DNA from: Halomarinibacterium sp041392125
GTDB taxonomy: Bacteria > Bacteroidota > Bacteroidia > Flavobacteriales > Flavobacteriaceae
Length of the DNA stretch: 64,000 nt
Assembly: GCA_041392125.1 (NCBI GenBank)
Contig: JAWKMR010000003.1
Coordinates: 248,001-312,000, forward strand
Direction of reading: 5' to 3'
Position 1 is the first letter of the stretch. Each line of letters starts with the position of its first letter. Positions 34,593-43,294 of this stretch are shown here, in pieces. The position numbers were made by a program, and so were the translations under genes. The notes under the pieces are model-generated. The model was not told where the DNA came from. It made no database searches and saw nothing but the letters and a program-made list of their open reading frames with translations.

Positions 34593-35345
34593 ATGAAAAA
34601 AACAGCATTCATAACCGGGGCAACCTCAGGAATTGGTAAAGCTACGGCAGTTCTTCTTGCCAAGCATGGCATTCGATTAATTCTCTGTGGAAGAAGAGAA
34701 GACCGATTATTACAACTCGCTTCCGAATTGAAAAAATTTACCGACATAACAACCCTAAGGTTTGATGTTCGAGATAAAGATGAAGTCTTTGAAGCAATTC
34801 ATTCGCTCCCCAAAGAATTTTCAGAAATCGACATTCTCATTAATAATGCCGGAAACGCCCATGGGTTGGATCCCATTCAAACTGGAAGCGTTGAAGATTG
34901 GGATACCATGCTGGATATTAATGTAAAAGGACTGTTGTATGTAACCAAAGCCATTTTACCTAATATGCTGGAAAAACAATCGGGACACATTATTAATATT
35001 GGCTCCACCGCAGGAAAAGAAGTATATCCCAACGGAAATGTGTATTGTGCGAGCAAACATGCGGTAGATGCGCTTAACCAAGCCATGCGAATTGACCTTA
35101 ACGGCAAAGGAATAAAAGTGGCGGCTATTAATCCCGGTATGGTAGCAACCGAATTTAGTGAGGTTCGTTTTAAAGGTGACAAAGAACGCGCTGCAAAAGT
35201 ATATCAAGGATTTACTCCCTTAAAAGCCGAAGATATCGCCGATATTATTTGGTTTACAGTAACACGACCGCCCCATGTTAATATTGCCGACTTAACGGTT
35301 ATGTCGCTTGACCAGGCATCTTCAACCATTGTGAACAAACAATGA
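34593..35345 (+). CDS. Short-chain dehydrogenase/reductase
   Basis: 250 aa, Rossmann fold. TGATSGIGKATA is the nucleotide-binding glycine motif and NNAGNAHG the structural one. The catalytic Ser-Tyr-Lys motif is modified: 'INIGSTAGKEVYPNGNVYCASKHAVDAL' in the family pattern gives Ser, Tyr-Cys-Ala-Ser-Lys. Closely related to the YdfG serine/3-hydroxy acid dehydrogenase type. It overlaps the next gene by 4 bp (ATGA). Confidence 0.93.
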   Translation: MKKTAFITGATSGIGKATAVLLAKHGIRLILCGRREDRLLQLASELKKFTDITTLRFDVRDKDEVFEAIHSLPKEFSEIDILINNAGNAHGLDPIQTGSVEDWDTMLDINVKGLLYVTKAILPNMLEKQSGHIINIGSTAGKEVYPNGNVYCASKHAVDALNQAMRIDLNGKGIKVAAINPGMVATEFSEVRFKGDKERAAKVYQGFTPLKAEDIADIIWFTVTRPPHVNIADLTVMSLDQASSTIVNKQ

Positions 35346-36478
35346 TTAACAAACGCCTTCTTATAAAAAATCTATTAGCTTACAACGATGAGAGTTCTTT
35401 TTATGATAAAAAACGAAAAATAGATTTAGGGACTAAAGAAGGTAAGGCAAAGTTTTTAAAACACATTTGTGCGCTTAGCAATAGCAACCCAAAAAACAAT
35501 AGCTACATCGTTATTGGCGTCGAGGATGAAACCAATGAAATTACGGGAGTCGATTTTTTTGATGATAGTAAAATTCAAAATTTGGTCAATGCCTATCTTA
35601 CCAACCCACCTTTAATTGCCTACGAAAATGTCATGTTTCCACACCTCCCGGCAGACAAAGTTGTGGGATTAGTTTCCATTCGACCCACGGGAGAAATTAC
35701 ATCGCTTCGCAAAAATATTTGGAAATATTGGGGAGGCTCTATCTTTCTTCGGGACGGTAGTATTTCTATGCCAAAAGATTTTGATATTAAAATCCAAGAT
35801 GTTAATTCTGAAATAGTAAAATCAATAGAAAATCAATCCAAAAATAATATTGAACATACCTTAGATGGTGTAATTGATTTCATTAATCATCGCCACAGCG
35901 ACCTCCCTTCACATTACAAAGTCTTTAAAGAGCAATTTGTAGTGTGTTGGGCCGGAAACAGCAAACACGTAAAAGGAACCGACTACTATTCTCGGGTAGA
36001 TATTGAGTTAATTAACGAGCAAGTTCGTTTGTTTTATTCAGCCTTAGACGAAATAAGTATTGAATACAATGACGATATTTTTAAAATTACCGAATACGTT
36101 CATTTAGGGTTAAATGAAAATTACAAATATTATCCATTGGAAGAAGTGACTATCTTGTTCAAAGAAAATGGTTCCTACCATATGGATTCCACCCTTATTT
36201 TTGAGCCCCCGCAATTTAATAAACGTACCTTATACCATATATACAATGCCAACAATACCCTTTTGGAAAAGCTGAAAAAAAATATTCCGCTAACCGAAAG
36301 AGAAGAACGCGACCTTCAAAAATTACCCGCCACCTATCTTATTTGTTATTTAAACAATTTTGAAGATGCCAAAGAAAAATTAATAGAATCCAAAGATTTT
36401 TTGAAACAAATTAACGGCAACGTATACCAATCTTACAAAGATGCTACGCGTATTCTTAGAAAAGTAAAGTATAACTGA
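35342..36478 (+). CDS. AlbA_2 (Schlafen-type) domain protein
   Basis: 378 aa, cytosolic. An AlbA_2-like domain covers about residues 15-150, with IVIGVEDETNEITGVDFFDD and GGSIFLRDGSISMPK. The C-terminal 220 residues are unassigned and rich in Lys/Glu. AlbA_2 domains are often annotated 'ATP-binding' or DNA-binding and occur in regulators and some defence proteins. It overlaps the SDR by ATGA, suggesting coupling to redox genes rather than to a defence island. Role unknown. Confidence 0.75.
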   Translation: MINKRLLIKNLLAYNDESSFYDKKRKIDLGTKEGKAKFLKHICALSNSNPKNNSYIVIGVEDETNEITGVDFFDDSKIQNLVNAYLTNPPLIAYENVMFPHLPADKVVGLVSIRPTGEITSLRKNIWKYWGGSIFLRDGSISMPKDFDIKIQDVNSEIVKSIENQSKNNIEHTLDGVIDFINHRHSDLPSHYKVFKEQFVVCWAGNSKHVKGTDYYSRVDIELINEQVRLFYSALDEISIEYNDDIFKITEYVHLGLNENYKYYPLEEVTILFKENGSYHMDSTLIFEPPQFNKRTLYHIYNANNTLLEKLKKNIPLTEREERDLQKLPATYLICYLNNFEDAKEKLIESKDFLKQINGNVYQSYKDATRILRKVKYN

Positions 36479-36514
36479 TTTTTTAGTAAATTTAACTTTA
36501 CTATAATTTGGATT

Positions 36515-37531
36515 ATGAAAAAATACTTATTCTTATTTTCTCTTATTTGTACTCTTCAAAATGGCACGTCACAATGCGATATACATCCTTTTATAGAAGA
36601 TAATTATAAGGATGATGCCTATACGCTCTTATTTCGAGAATTTGTAGGATTTCCAGACCATCCTAATTATGAGATCCCTATACTTGACGAAAGTAAGATA
36701 GCCCCTTATTTAGAAAAATTGTCTGCAATCTATGAAGAAACGATAAATAATCAAACTATAGACTCATTATTTAATTATTTTCAGATTCATACCAATAACT
36801 TTTTCCCTAAAAATGTCCCTTTTGGGCAATCATATATATGGATTCCGGAAGAAACCCCTTGGCTGTTTCAGTTTATAGATACAGGAATTTCAGGAAATCC
36901 AGAATTGGATAATTTAATGGCTACTTTCCAATTTGAAATAATATCTATAGGAATTGCTGAGCCACCACCAATATATTTTATTGAATTATCTTCACCTATT
37001 CCATATCTTAATACCTATGCTTTAATAGATAATTTTATTGCTGTGGATGGTATAAGTGATGCAGAGGTAGGTTATCCTACCACTCCTCTTTATAACTATT
37101 CTGGCCCATACTTTGAAATTGAAAATGAAGAAGTTCGGGCTACCAATATTTATAAAACAGAAAATGAATTTATTTTTTCCTTACATACAGGACCATGTTG
37201 GTTATCCTGTGACATTGATAAAGCTTGGCTTGTAACCGTTTCAGAAGATTGTGAAACGGTATCGGTTGAAATATTATCAAACAAGGAGAACAAAATTTCT
37301 TCTAATATTTCAGTATTTCCGAATCCTTCTAGAGATAAAATTTTTATTAATTCAAGCAATCAAAATATCAAAACGTTAACCTTTTATAATATTTATGGAA
37401 AAACCTTACCTATAACTTACCAAACGGAAAGTAATAGTATTAATATCTCAACTTTTTCAACAGGTATCTACTTTTTAAAAGTTGAAACTTTAGATGGAAA
37501 AATTGAAACAAAAAAAATAATTAAACTATAA
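36515..37531 (+). CDS. T9SS-secreted protein of unknown function
   Basis: 338 aa. A Sec signal ends near GTSQC; residues about 20-250 show no recognised family. The type A T9SS sorting domain is clear: VFPNPSRDKIFIN at about 268, then ISTFSTGIYFLKVETLDGK and a basic KKIIKL end. Likely surface-bound or released. It is followed by the SPFH gene after 12 bp, but the relation is probably only positional. Confidence 0.85.
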   Translation: MKKYLFLFSLICTLQNGTSQCDIHPFIEDNYKDDAYTLLFREFVGFPDHPNYEIPILDESKIAPYLEKLSAIYEETINNQTIDSLFNYFQIHTNNFFPKNVPFGQSYIWIPEETPWLFQFIDTGISGNPELDNLMATFQFEIISIGIAEPPPIYFIELSSPIPYLNTYALIDNFIAVDGISDAEVGYPTTPLYNYSGPYFEIENEEVRATNIYKTENEFIFSLHTGPCWLSCDIDKAWLVTVSEDCETVSVEILSNKENKISSNISVFPNPSRDKIFINSSNQNIKTLTFYNIYGKTLPITYQTESNSINISTFSTGIYFLKVETLDGKIETKKIIKL

Positions 37532-37543
37532 ACTACATTAAAA

Positions 37544-38662
37544 ATGGGCATTTTCGACAAAATAAAAGAAAAACTAAGTAACGAATTTATCGACATCATC
37601 GAATGGCTGGACTATACCGATGATACTATTTGCCATCGTTTTGAGCGTTATCAAAACGAAATAAAAAACGAAGCAAAACTCATTGTTCGAGAAGGGCAAA
37701 CTGCTGTCTTTATTAATGAGGGGCAACTTGCCGATGTTTTTACACCGGGCACCTACACCCTCAACACACAAAACTTACCTATTCTTGCGACCTTAAAAGG
37801 TTGGAAATATGGCTTCAACAGTCCCTTTAAAGCCGAAGTATATTTTGTAAACACCCATTTATTTACCGATGAAAAATGGGGAACCAAAAACCCTATTACC
37901 TTAAACGATGAGCGTTTCGGGTTGGTTGAAATTAGAGCTTTTGGAACCTACGCCTACAAAATAAAAGATGCCGGAAAATTTATTGTTGACATCGTTGGGA
38001 CCGACAATAATTTCACCAATTTCGAAATTAACGAGCACTTACGAAGCCTTATCGCTACTCGGTTTACCGATACTGTTGGGGAGGCAAATTTACCTATCGA
38101 GTTGTACGCAGCTAATACTTCTGAATTAAGTGAAACTTGTAAAGAGGTCATGCAACCCGAATTTGAAAGTGTGGGGATTTCTTTGGAAAAATTCTTCATT
38201 GAAAACGTTTCCATGCCTGAAGACCTTAAAAAAGAAATCTTCGAGTATAGCCGTATCGATAAACTTGATTTAGATAAACTTACCAAATTTAAAACAGCCA
38301 AAGCTATAGAAGCAGCAGCTAACCAAGAAGGAGGTACTGCAGGTGCCGGTATGGGTATGGGTATGGGCTTTGTCATGGCCCAACAAATGGGCGCTATGAT
38401 GGGAAATCAACAAGCATCTAATAATGCCGCTTCTGCACCACCACCCATTCCTGTTACGGTACAATATTTTTATGCAGCCAATGGGCAACAGGCAGGGCCC
38501 GTTACTATGGAGCAACTAAGTGCGCTATTTGCCAACAGAACGGTAAATAAAGACACTCTCATTTGGAAACAAGGAATGGCAAATTGGACTGCTTTAAAAG
38601 ATGTGGAAGAACTGAAAGCATTTTTAGGAGGAAACACCCCACCGCCATTACCGGGAGCATAA
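37544..38662 (+). CDS. SPFH-domain protein, YdjI-like, with C-terminal GYF_2 domain
   Basis: 372 aa. The N-terminal SPFH/virion-core-like region covers about 25-245, with IVREGQTAVFINEGQLADVFTPG type strands. A Gly/Met/Ala-rich linker (about 255-300) follows, then a C-terminal GYF_2/DUF4339 domain (about 305-365; GQQAGPVTMEQLSALF and LIWKQGMANWTALKD). In Bacillus, YdjI recruits PspA to stressed membrane. Here the next gene resembles YdjG, giving a partial YdjG/YdjI module. No PspA is present in the window. Confidence 0.87.
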   Translation: MGIFDKIKEKLSNEFIDIIEWLDYTDDTICHRFERYQNEIKNEAKLIVREGQTAVFINEGQLADVFTPGTYTLNTQNLPILATLKGWKYGFNSPFKAEVYFVNTHLFTDEKWGTKNPITLNDERFGLVEIRAFGTYAYKIKDAGKFIVDIVGTDNNFTNFEINEHLRSLIATRFTDTVGEANLPIELYAANTSELSETCKEVMQPEFESVGISLEKFFIENVSMPEDLKKEIFEYSRIDKLDLDKLTKFKTAKAIEAAANQEGGTAGAGMGMGMGFVMAQQMGAMMGNQQASNNAASAPPPIPVTVQYFYAANGQQAGPVTMEQLSALFANRTVNKDTLIWKQGMANWTALKDVEELKAFLGGNTPPPLPGA

Positions 38663-38718
38663 TGAACCCTAAATTGTTAGGTTAAGCAAACTGAAGAATA
38701 TTCTTAACTCTTGAAATA

Positions 38719-38757
38719 CCACCCCGCCTAAAGGCACCCCTCCTTTAAATGGAGGGG
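38719..38757. repeat. Dispersed CTCC/GGAG hairpin repeat, copy 1
   Basis: Contains CACCCCTCCTTTAAATGGAGGGG preceded by CCACCCCGCC. On the minus strand it matches the copy at 59437 in order: hairpin, then GGTGCCT, then GGCGGGGTGG. It lies in the SPFH to zinc-ribbon spacer. Confidence 0.75.
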
Positions 38758-38765
38758 AAAAAATT

Positions 38766-39869
38766 ATGCAGACCGAGCCTCAACAAAAATCCGAATTAAA
38801 AAAAGCCTGTGTCAACTGTGGAGCAGAACTATTGTACGCCCCCGGCACTACAGAGCTTAAGTGTGAATATTGCAGTTACACGCAAACAATCGCACCTTCG
38901 GAAAGTGGATTTGAAGAATTAGAACTTCAACCCTATTTAGAGGCACTTGGCTCACAATCGCATAGCGAAGTTATTACCATGCTTCAATGCAAAAACTGTG
39001 GTGCCAATCAGCATATTGAAGAAAACTACAAATCGCTTCACTGTGTTTATTGTAGTTCACCTTTAGTAATTGAAGATGCGCATAAAGAAGAATGGATTTT
39101 ACCCGGTGCTGTGTTGCCTTTTCAGTTGAATCAGAATAAAGCGCATCAAATTTTTCAAAAATGGGTAGCAGGTTTATGGTGGGCTCCCAATAAGTTAAAA
39201 AAAGCAAGCTTAGACCCTCAAAACACCAAAGGATTATACTCTCCTTATTGGACTTTTGACGCACAGCTTTTTGCGAATTACACAGGGCAACGAGGCGATT
39301 ATTATTATGTAACTGTGCCTTACACCACTACCGTTAATGGAAAAACAGTGACCCGAACGCGTCAAGAACAGCGCACTCGCTGGACTCCTGCAAGTGGAAG
39401 TATTTCGGGATTTGTGGACGATACTTTAATTAAAGCTTCTAAACAAAAATCGGGGGTTATTCCCCCAAAAGTAGCACGATGGAATTTAAAAGAATTAAAA
39501 CCTTTTGACAGTAGCTACTTGGCAGGATTTGTAACCGAAAAATATACTATCCCATTACAGGAAGGACATTTGGAGTCGAATAAAGAAGCACGAAAAATTG
39601 CCGAACGTTGGGCATGTAGAGACATTGGAGGAGATACACAACGTGTTACCTCACTGGATATGAAGTTAACCAATGAAACTTTTAAGCATATTTTATTACC
39701 TGTTTATATTAGTGCGTATCGATACAATGGCAAGCGGTATAATTTCTTTGTCAATGGACAAACGGGAGCTATTTCTGGGCAACGTCCTTATTCTTTCTGG
39801 AAAATATTCTTCTTTGTATTAGGTATTTTAATTGTTATTGGGACCATTATTTATTTTGCCAATCAATGA
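38766..39869 (+). CDS. Zinc-ribbon membrane protein, YdjG-like
   Basis: 367 aa. Two N-terminal zinc ribbons are visible: CVNCG...CEYC (about 15-37) and CKNCG...CVYC (about 74-96). A soluble middle region with a Thr/Arg-rich strand segment follows. One C-terminal membrane helix lies near 343-365 (IFFFVLGILIVIGTIIYF). Layout resembles Bacillus YdjG, a TFIIB-type zinc-ribbon protein in the PspA operon. It follows the SPFH gene by 103 bp containing a dispersed repeat, and overlaps the phosphatase gene by 4 bp. Confidence 0.75.
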   Translation: MQTEPQQKSELKKACVNCGAELLYAPGTTELKCEYCSYTQTIAPSESGFEELELQPYLEALGSQSHSEVITMLQCKNCGANQHIEENYKSLHCVYCSSPLVIEDAHKEEWILPGAVLPFQLNQNKAHQIFQKWVAGLWWAPNKLKKASLDPQNTKGLYSPYWTFDAQLFANYTGQRGDYYYVTVPYTTTVNGKTVTRTRQEQRTRWTPASGSISGFVDDTLIKASKQKSGVIPPKVARWNLKELKPFDSSYLAGFVTEKYTIPLQEGHLESNKEARKIAERWACRDIGGDTQRVTSLDMKLTNETFKHILLPVYISAYRYNGKRYNFFVNGQTGAISGQRPYSFWKIFFFVLGILIVIGTIIYFANQ

Positions 39870-40591
39870 GAACATTAGTTGTTGGTGATATCCATGGCGG
39901 ATTAAAAGCATTGAAGCAACTCATTAATAAAGTGAGCCCCAGAGTAACAGATCAATTTATATTTTTAGGAGATTATGTAGATGGATGGAGTGAAAGTGCG
40001 CAAACCATTTCATTTTTAATTGAATTTTCAAAAGAGTATCGTTGCATATTTCTAAGAGGAAACCATGACGAATTAACCTATAAGTACTTAAAACACAGAG
40101 ACGATAATCCATTGTGGCTCAATCATGGTGGAAGAGCTACCCAAATAAGTTATGAGCACTTTTCTTCGGAAGCCATTGAAAATCATCTTCTGTTTTTTCA
40201 GAAACTGATTAATTTTCATATTGATTCTCAAAATAGATTATTTGTTCATGCGGGTTTTACCAATTTAAACGGACCGCAGCACGAGTATTATCCTAACTTG
40301 GTATATTGGGATAGAACGCTATGGGAAATGGTGTGTTCTTTGGACAAAAATCTTTCTAAAAAGGATGCTTTGTATCCGGCGCGATTGCAATTATTTTCTG
40401 AAATCTATATTGGCCACACCCCAACAACTCGATTAGGAAAAACAAACCCTTTAAATTTTGCTAATGTTTGGAATATAGACACCGGAGCGGCTTTTAAAGG
40501 ACCTCTTTCTGTAATAGATGTGGATACCAAAGAAGTATGGCAAAGTGATCCTGTTTACAAATTATATCCTTCAGAAAAAGGAAGAAATTAA
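39866..40591 (+). CDS. PPP-family metallophosphoesterase
   Basis: 241 aa. The canonical metal-binding motifs are all present: VGDIHGG (residue 6), LGDYVDGW (about 35), RGNHDEL (about 63), YIGHTPTT (about 177), and a His in VHAGFTN. Related to bacterial serine/threonine phosphatases of the PrpA/ApaH type; the substrate may be a phosphoprotein or a dinucleotide. It overlaps the zinc-ribbon gene by ATGA. Its 3' end overlaps the convergent lipoprotein gene by 4 bp. Confidence 0.92.
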   Translation: MRTLVVGDIHGGLKALKQLINKVSPRVTDQFIFLGDYVDGWSESAQTISFLIEFSKEYRCIFLRGNHDELTYKYLKHRDDNPLWLNHGGRATQISYEHFSSEAIENHLLFFQKLINFHIDSQNRLFVHAGFTNLNGPQHEYYPNLVYWDRTLWEMVCSLDKNLSKKDALYPARLQLFSEIYIGHTPTTRLGKTNPLNFANVWNIDTGAAFKGPLSVIDVDTKEVWQSDPVYKLYPSEKGRN

Positions 40592-40953
40592 AGGGGTTGA
40601 AGTTCAAAAGTTCTGGCTTCGGGAATTACGTGACATTCATTGGCTTCTACAATTATTGGTTCAGAAGTATATTCTTGATATCCTTCTGCAGCAATGTGAA
40701 TAGTATAGCTTCCGGCACGTTCTCCAGCCCCAACAAATGCTGTAAAATCCGGAAAACCCATAAGTTCTTCCGAATAATTTCCGTCAGTTGCGGTAAGGGT
40801 AATATTTTCAGTAATATAACCTCCGGTAACAACATCTTTTACGTTAATGGAAAGACCGTAAACAAATTCTTCTGTACACGCAAATCCATCATCCTTTTGT
40901 GGACAAGCAAATAACATAAAGCAGCAGCTATATAATATAAGTTGTTTAATCAT
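40588..40953 (-). CDS. Small lipoprotein with carboxypeptidase-regulatory-like fold
   Basis: 121 aa. The SPII signal ends at LFACPQ (Cys about 17). The rest is a single beta-sandwich-like domain, with INVKDVVTGGYITENITLTA and GSYTIHIAAEGYQEYTSE, typical of carboxypeptidase regulatory-like or PEGA repeats. Convergent to the phosphatase. Unknown function at the cell envelope. Confidence 0.75.
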   Translation of the reverse strand: MIKQLILYSCCFMLFACPQKDDGFACTEEFVYGLSINVKDVVTGGYITENITLTATDGNYSEELMGFPDFTAFVGAGERAGSYTIHIAAEGYQEYTSEPIIVEANECHVIPEARTFELQPL

Positions 40954-40987
40954 AAAAATATAACGTTAGTGATACGGTATTAGTATT

Positions 40988-41017
40988 AAAAAACCGCCTT
41001 TAAAGGGCGGTTTTTTT
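40988..41017 (-). terminator. Terminator of the aldehyde dehydrogenase gene
   Basis: AAAAAACCGCCTTT / AAAGGGCGGTTTTTTT forms a hairpin with a GC core and flanking A and T runs. It lies directly 3' of the minus-strand ALDH and also upstream of the small lipoprotein gene. Confidence 0.88.
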
Positions 41018-41033
41018 AATTTAAAATAAATTG

Positions 41034-42587
41034 TTATAAATCGAATTTTATTCCTTGTGCCAGAGGCAATTTAGTTGTATAGTTGATTGTATTTGTTTGT
41101 CTTCGCATATAGACTTTCCAGGCATCACTTCCACTCTCGCGACCTCCGCCTGTTTCCTTTTCACCTCCAAAGGCACCTCCTATTTCGGCTCCCGAAGTTC
41201 CAATATTTACGTTGGCAATGCCACAGTCACTTCCCGAATGACTTAAGAAACGCTCTGCTTCACGTAGGTTGTTTGTCATAATCGCGGAAGATAATCCTTG
41301 AACTACCCCGTTTTGTAGTTCAATAGCATTTTCTACCTCGCCATTGTATTTCAGCAAATACAATACTGGTGCAAAGGTTTCGTGTTGAACAATTTCAAAA
41401 CTGTTTTCAGCTTCTGCAATGGCAGGTTTTACGTAACATCCACTTTCATAACCCTCTCCCTGAAGTACGCCCCCTTCAACTAAAATAGTCCCGCCTTCCG
41501 CTTTTACTTTTTCCAATGCTTTGTTATACATAACCACTGCATCTTTATCGATAAGTGGTCCCACATGGTTGTTTTCATCTAATGGATTCCCGATTCGCAA
41601 TTGGCCATAAGCCGCCACTAGTGCTTCTTTCACTTTATCGTAAATACTTTCGTGGATTATTAATCGACGAGTGGAGGTACAGCGTTGTCCGGCAGTTCCT
41701 ACTGCTCCAAAAACCGCCCCAATCACGGTCATTTTAATATCGGCATCGGGGGTTACAATAATGGCATTGTTTCCACCTAATTCTAATAAGCTTTTGCCCA
41801 ATCTTTCTCCAACGGTTTTAGCTACAATTTTACCCATACGTGTAGAGCCTGTTGCAGATATTAGCGGTATTCTTTTATCGGTGGTCATCATTTCTCCCAC
41901 TTTGTAATCTCCGTTAATTAAACAAGAGATTCCTTCGGGTAAATTATTCTTTTCAAAAACTTTTGCAGCAATCTTTTGGCAGGCAATTCCACACAAAGGT
42001 GCTTTTTCAGAAGGCTTCCATACACATACATCGCCGCATATCCAAGCCAATGCTGTATTCCAGCTCCATACTGCCACGGGAAAATTAAATGCCGAAATTA
42101 TCCCTACCACTCCCAGTGGGTGGTATTGCTCGTACATTCTATGTCCGGGTCGCTCACTATGCATGGTTAATCCATGTAATTGACGAGAAAGGCCCACAGC
42201 AAAATCACAGATATCAATCATTTCTTGAACTTCTCCTAATCCTTCTTGGTAGCTTTTACCCATTTCATACGAAACCAATTTTCCAAGAGGGGCTTTTAGC
42301 TCCCTTAACGCTTCTCCAAATTGGCGTACAATTTCGCCGCGTTGTGGTGCCGGCATCAATCTCCACGTTTTAAAGGCTTGTGTGGCAGTTTGCATAACTT
42401 GCTCATATTCGTCTTTTGAAGTGGTCGTTACTTTTCCAATTAAAGTACCATCCACTGGGGAATACGATGCAATGGTTTCTTCCCCCGGGAACCAACGAGT
42501 TCCTGTGGAAGATCCGTAATTTATTTCTTGAATTCCTAATTGTTGAAGTGCTTCTTCAATTCCGAAGGAAGTAGCAACAGTGCTCAT
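41034..42587 (-). CDS. ALDH7-type aldehyde dehydrogenase
   Basis: 517-aa NAD+-dependent aldehyde dehydrogenase. The catalytic Glu lies in LLELGGNNAI and the catalytic Cys in GTAGQRCTSTRRL. The C-terminus GGAFGGEKETGGGRESGSDAW in the family pattern, with YMRRQT, marks the ALDH7 class. That class includes alpha-aminoadipic semialdehyde (piperideine-6-carboxylate) dehydrogenase of lysine catabolism. Next to the 3-hydroxyanthranilate dioxygenase gene, so a role in tryptophan breakdown is also possible. Own -7 element upstream. Confidence 0.93.
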   Translation of the reverse strand: MSTVATSFGIEEALQQLGIQEINYGSSTGTRWFPGEETIASYSPVDGTLIGKVTTTSKDEYEQVMQTATQAFKTWRLMPAPQRGEIVRQFGEALRELKAPLGKLVSYEMGKSYQEGLGEVQEMIDICDFAVGLSRQLHGLTMHSERPGHRMYEQYHPLGVVGIISAFNFPVAVWSWNTALAWICGDVCVWKPSEKAPLCGIACQKIAAKVFEKNNLPEGISCLINGDYKVGEMMTTDKRIPLISATGSTRMGKIVAKTVGERLGKSLLELGGNNAIIVTPDADIKMTVIGAVFGAVGTAGQRCTSTRRLIIHESIYDKVKEALVAAYGQLRIGNPLDENNHVGPLIDKDAVVMYNKALEKVKAEGGTILVEGGVLQGEGYESGCYVKPAIAEAENSFEIVQHETFAPVLYLLKYNGEVENAIELQNGVVQGLSSAIMTNNLREAERFLSHSGSDCGIANVNIGTSGAEIGGAFGGEKETGGGRESGSDAWKVYMRRQTNTINYTTKLPLAQGIKFDL

Positions 42588-42619
42588 TTTTTTGAAAATT
42601 TTTTGTTAAAAGTAGGATG

Positions 42620-42627
42620 CAAAGGTA
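42620..42627 (-). promoter_or_regulatory. Bacteroidetes -7 element (TACCTTTG) for the ALDH
   Basis: Exact TAnnTTTG on the minus strand, 32 bp before the ALDH start codon. Confidence 0.6.
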
Positions 42628-42687
42628 TGAAATCCTTTAGAGAAAAGGAAGGATTTACATTGCTGAAAATTCTAAGTAATAAGCTAT

Positions 42688-43224
42688 TTATTCTCCTTTA
42701 AATCTGGGGTCTGTTTCCATTACTGTACCACAGTTTTTGCAGGTTCTTAATGCTTCCGAATTATAATATTCTTTAAAATGAGGAAGAAAATCTTTTTCAA
42801 TATCATGAAGTTCAAAATATACTTCGTGCAGTTTTGTGTTGCATTTGTCACAAAACCAAAGGAGTCCATCGGTATATCCTTTCCCGGCTCTTTTGCGTTC
42901 AATAACAAGCCCTATGGAACCTTCACTTCTGCCAGGAGAATGTGGAACTTTAGCCGGGTGCAGATACATATCTCCGGGACCTAAAGGCATTTCTTTTCGT
43001 TCACCATTTTCTTGAATAACAACATTAATATTCCCTTCCAGCTGGTAAAACAATTCCTCCGTTTCATTGTAATGATAATCTTTGCGAGCATTGGGTCCAG
43101 CTACAATCATGACAATATAATCTTCAGCATCTACATAGAGATTTTTATTACCCACAGGAGGTTTTAACAAATCTCTATTCTCTTCTATCCACTTTGTTAA
43201 ATTGAAAGGTTTTGAAATAGCCAT
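42688..43224 (-). CDS. 3-hydroxyanthranilate 3,4-dioxygenase
   Basis: 178-aa cupin that opens the ring of 3-hydroxyanthranilate in the kynurenine pathway. Fe(II) ligands: His and Glu in DYHYNETEELFYQ and His in MYLHPAKVPHSP. The C-terminal rubredoxin-like zinc site has CDKC and CKNC pairs, as in bacterial enzymes. No other kynurenine-pathway genes are in the window. A 13-bp inverted repeat abuts its start codon. Confidence 0.94.
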   Translation of the reverse strand: MAISKPFNLTKWIEENRDLLKPPVGNKNLYVDAEDYIVMIVAGPNARKDYHYNETEELFYQLEGNINVVIQENGERKEMPLGPGDMYLHPAKVPHSPGRSEGSIGLVIERKRAGKGYTDGLLWFCDKCNTKLHEVYFELHDIEKDFLPHFKEYYNSEALRTCKNCGTVMETDPRFKGE

Positions 43225-43260
43225 TGCCGTACTTTTAGGAGTTTTTATAAAAGTACGGCA
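43225..43260. promoter_or_regulatory. 13-bp inverted repeat abutting the 3-hydroxyanthranilate dioxygenase start
   Basis: TGCCGTACTTTTA (43225-43237) and its exact complement TAAAAGTACGGCA (43248-43260) flank a 10-nt loop, immediately upstream of the ATG. It could be an operator or an mRNA hairpin at the initiation region. Confidence 0.65.
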
Positions 43261-43294
43261 AAAGTGTTAATTCTAAAAATATGAACTAAGTAAT

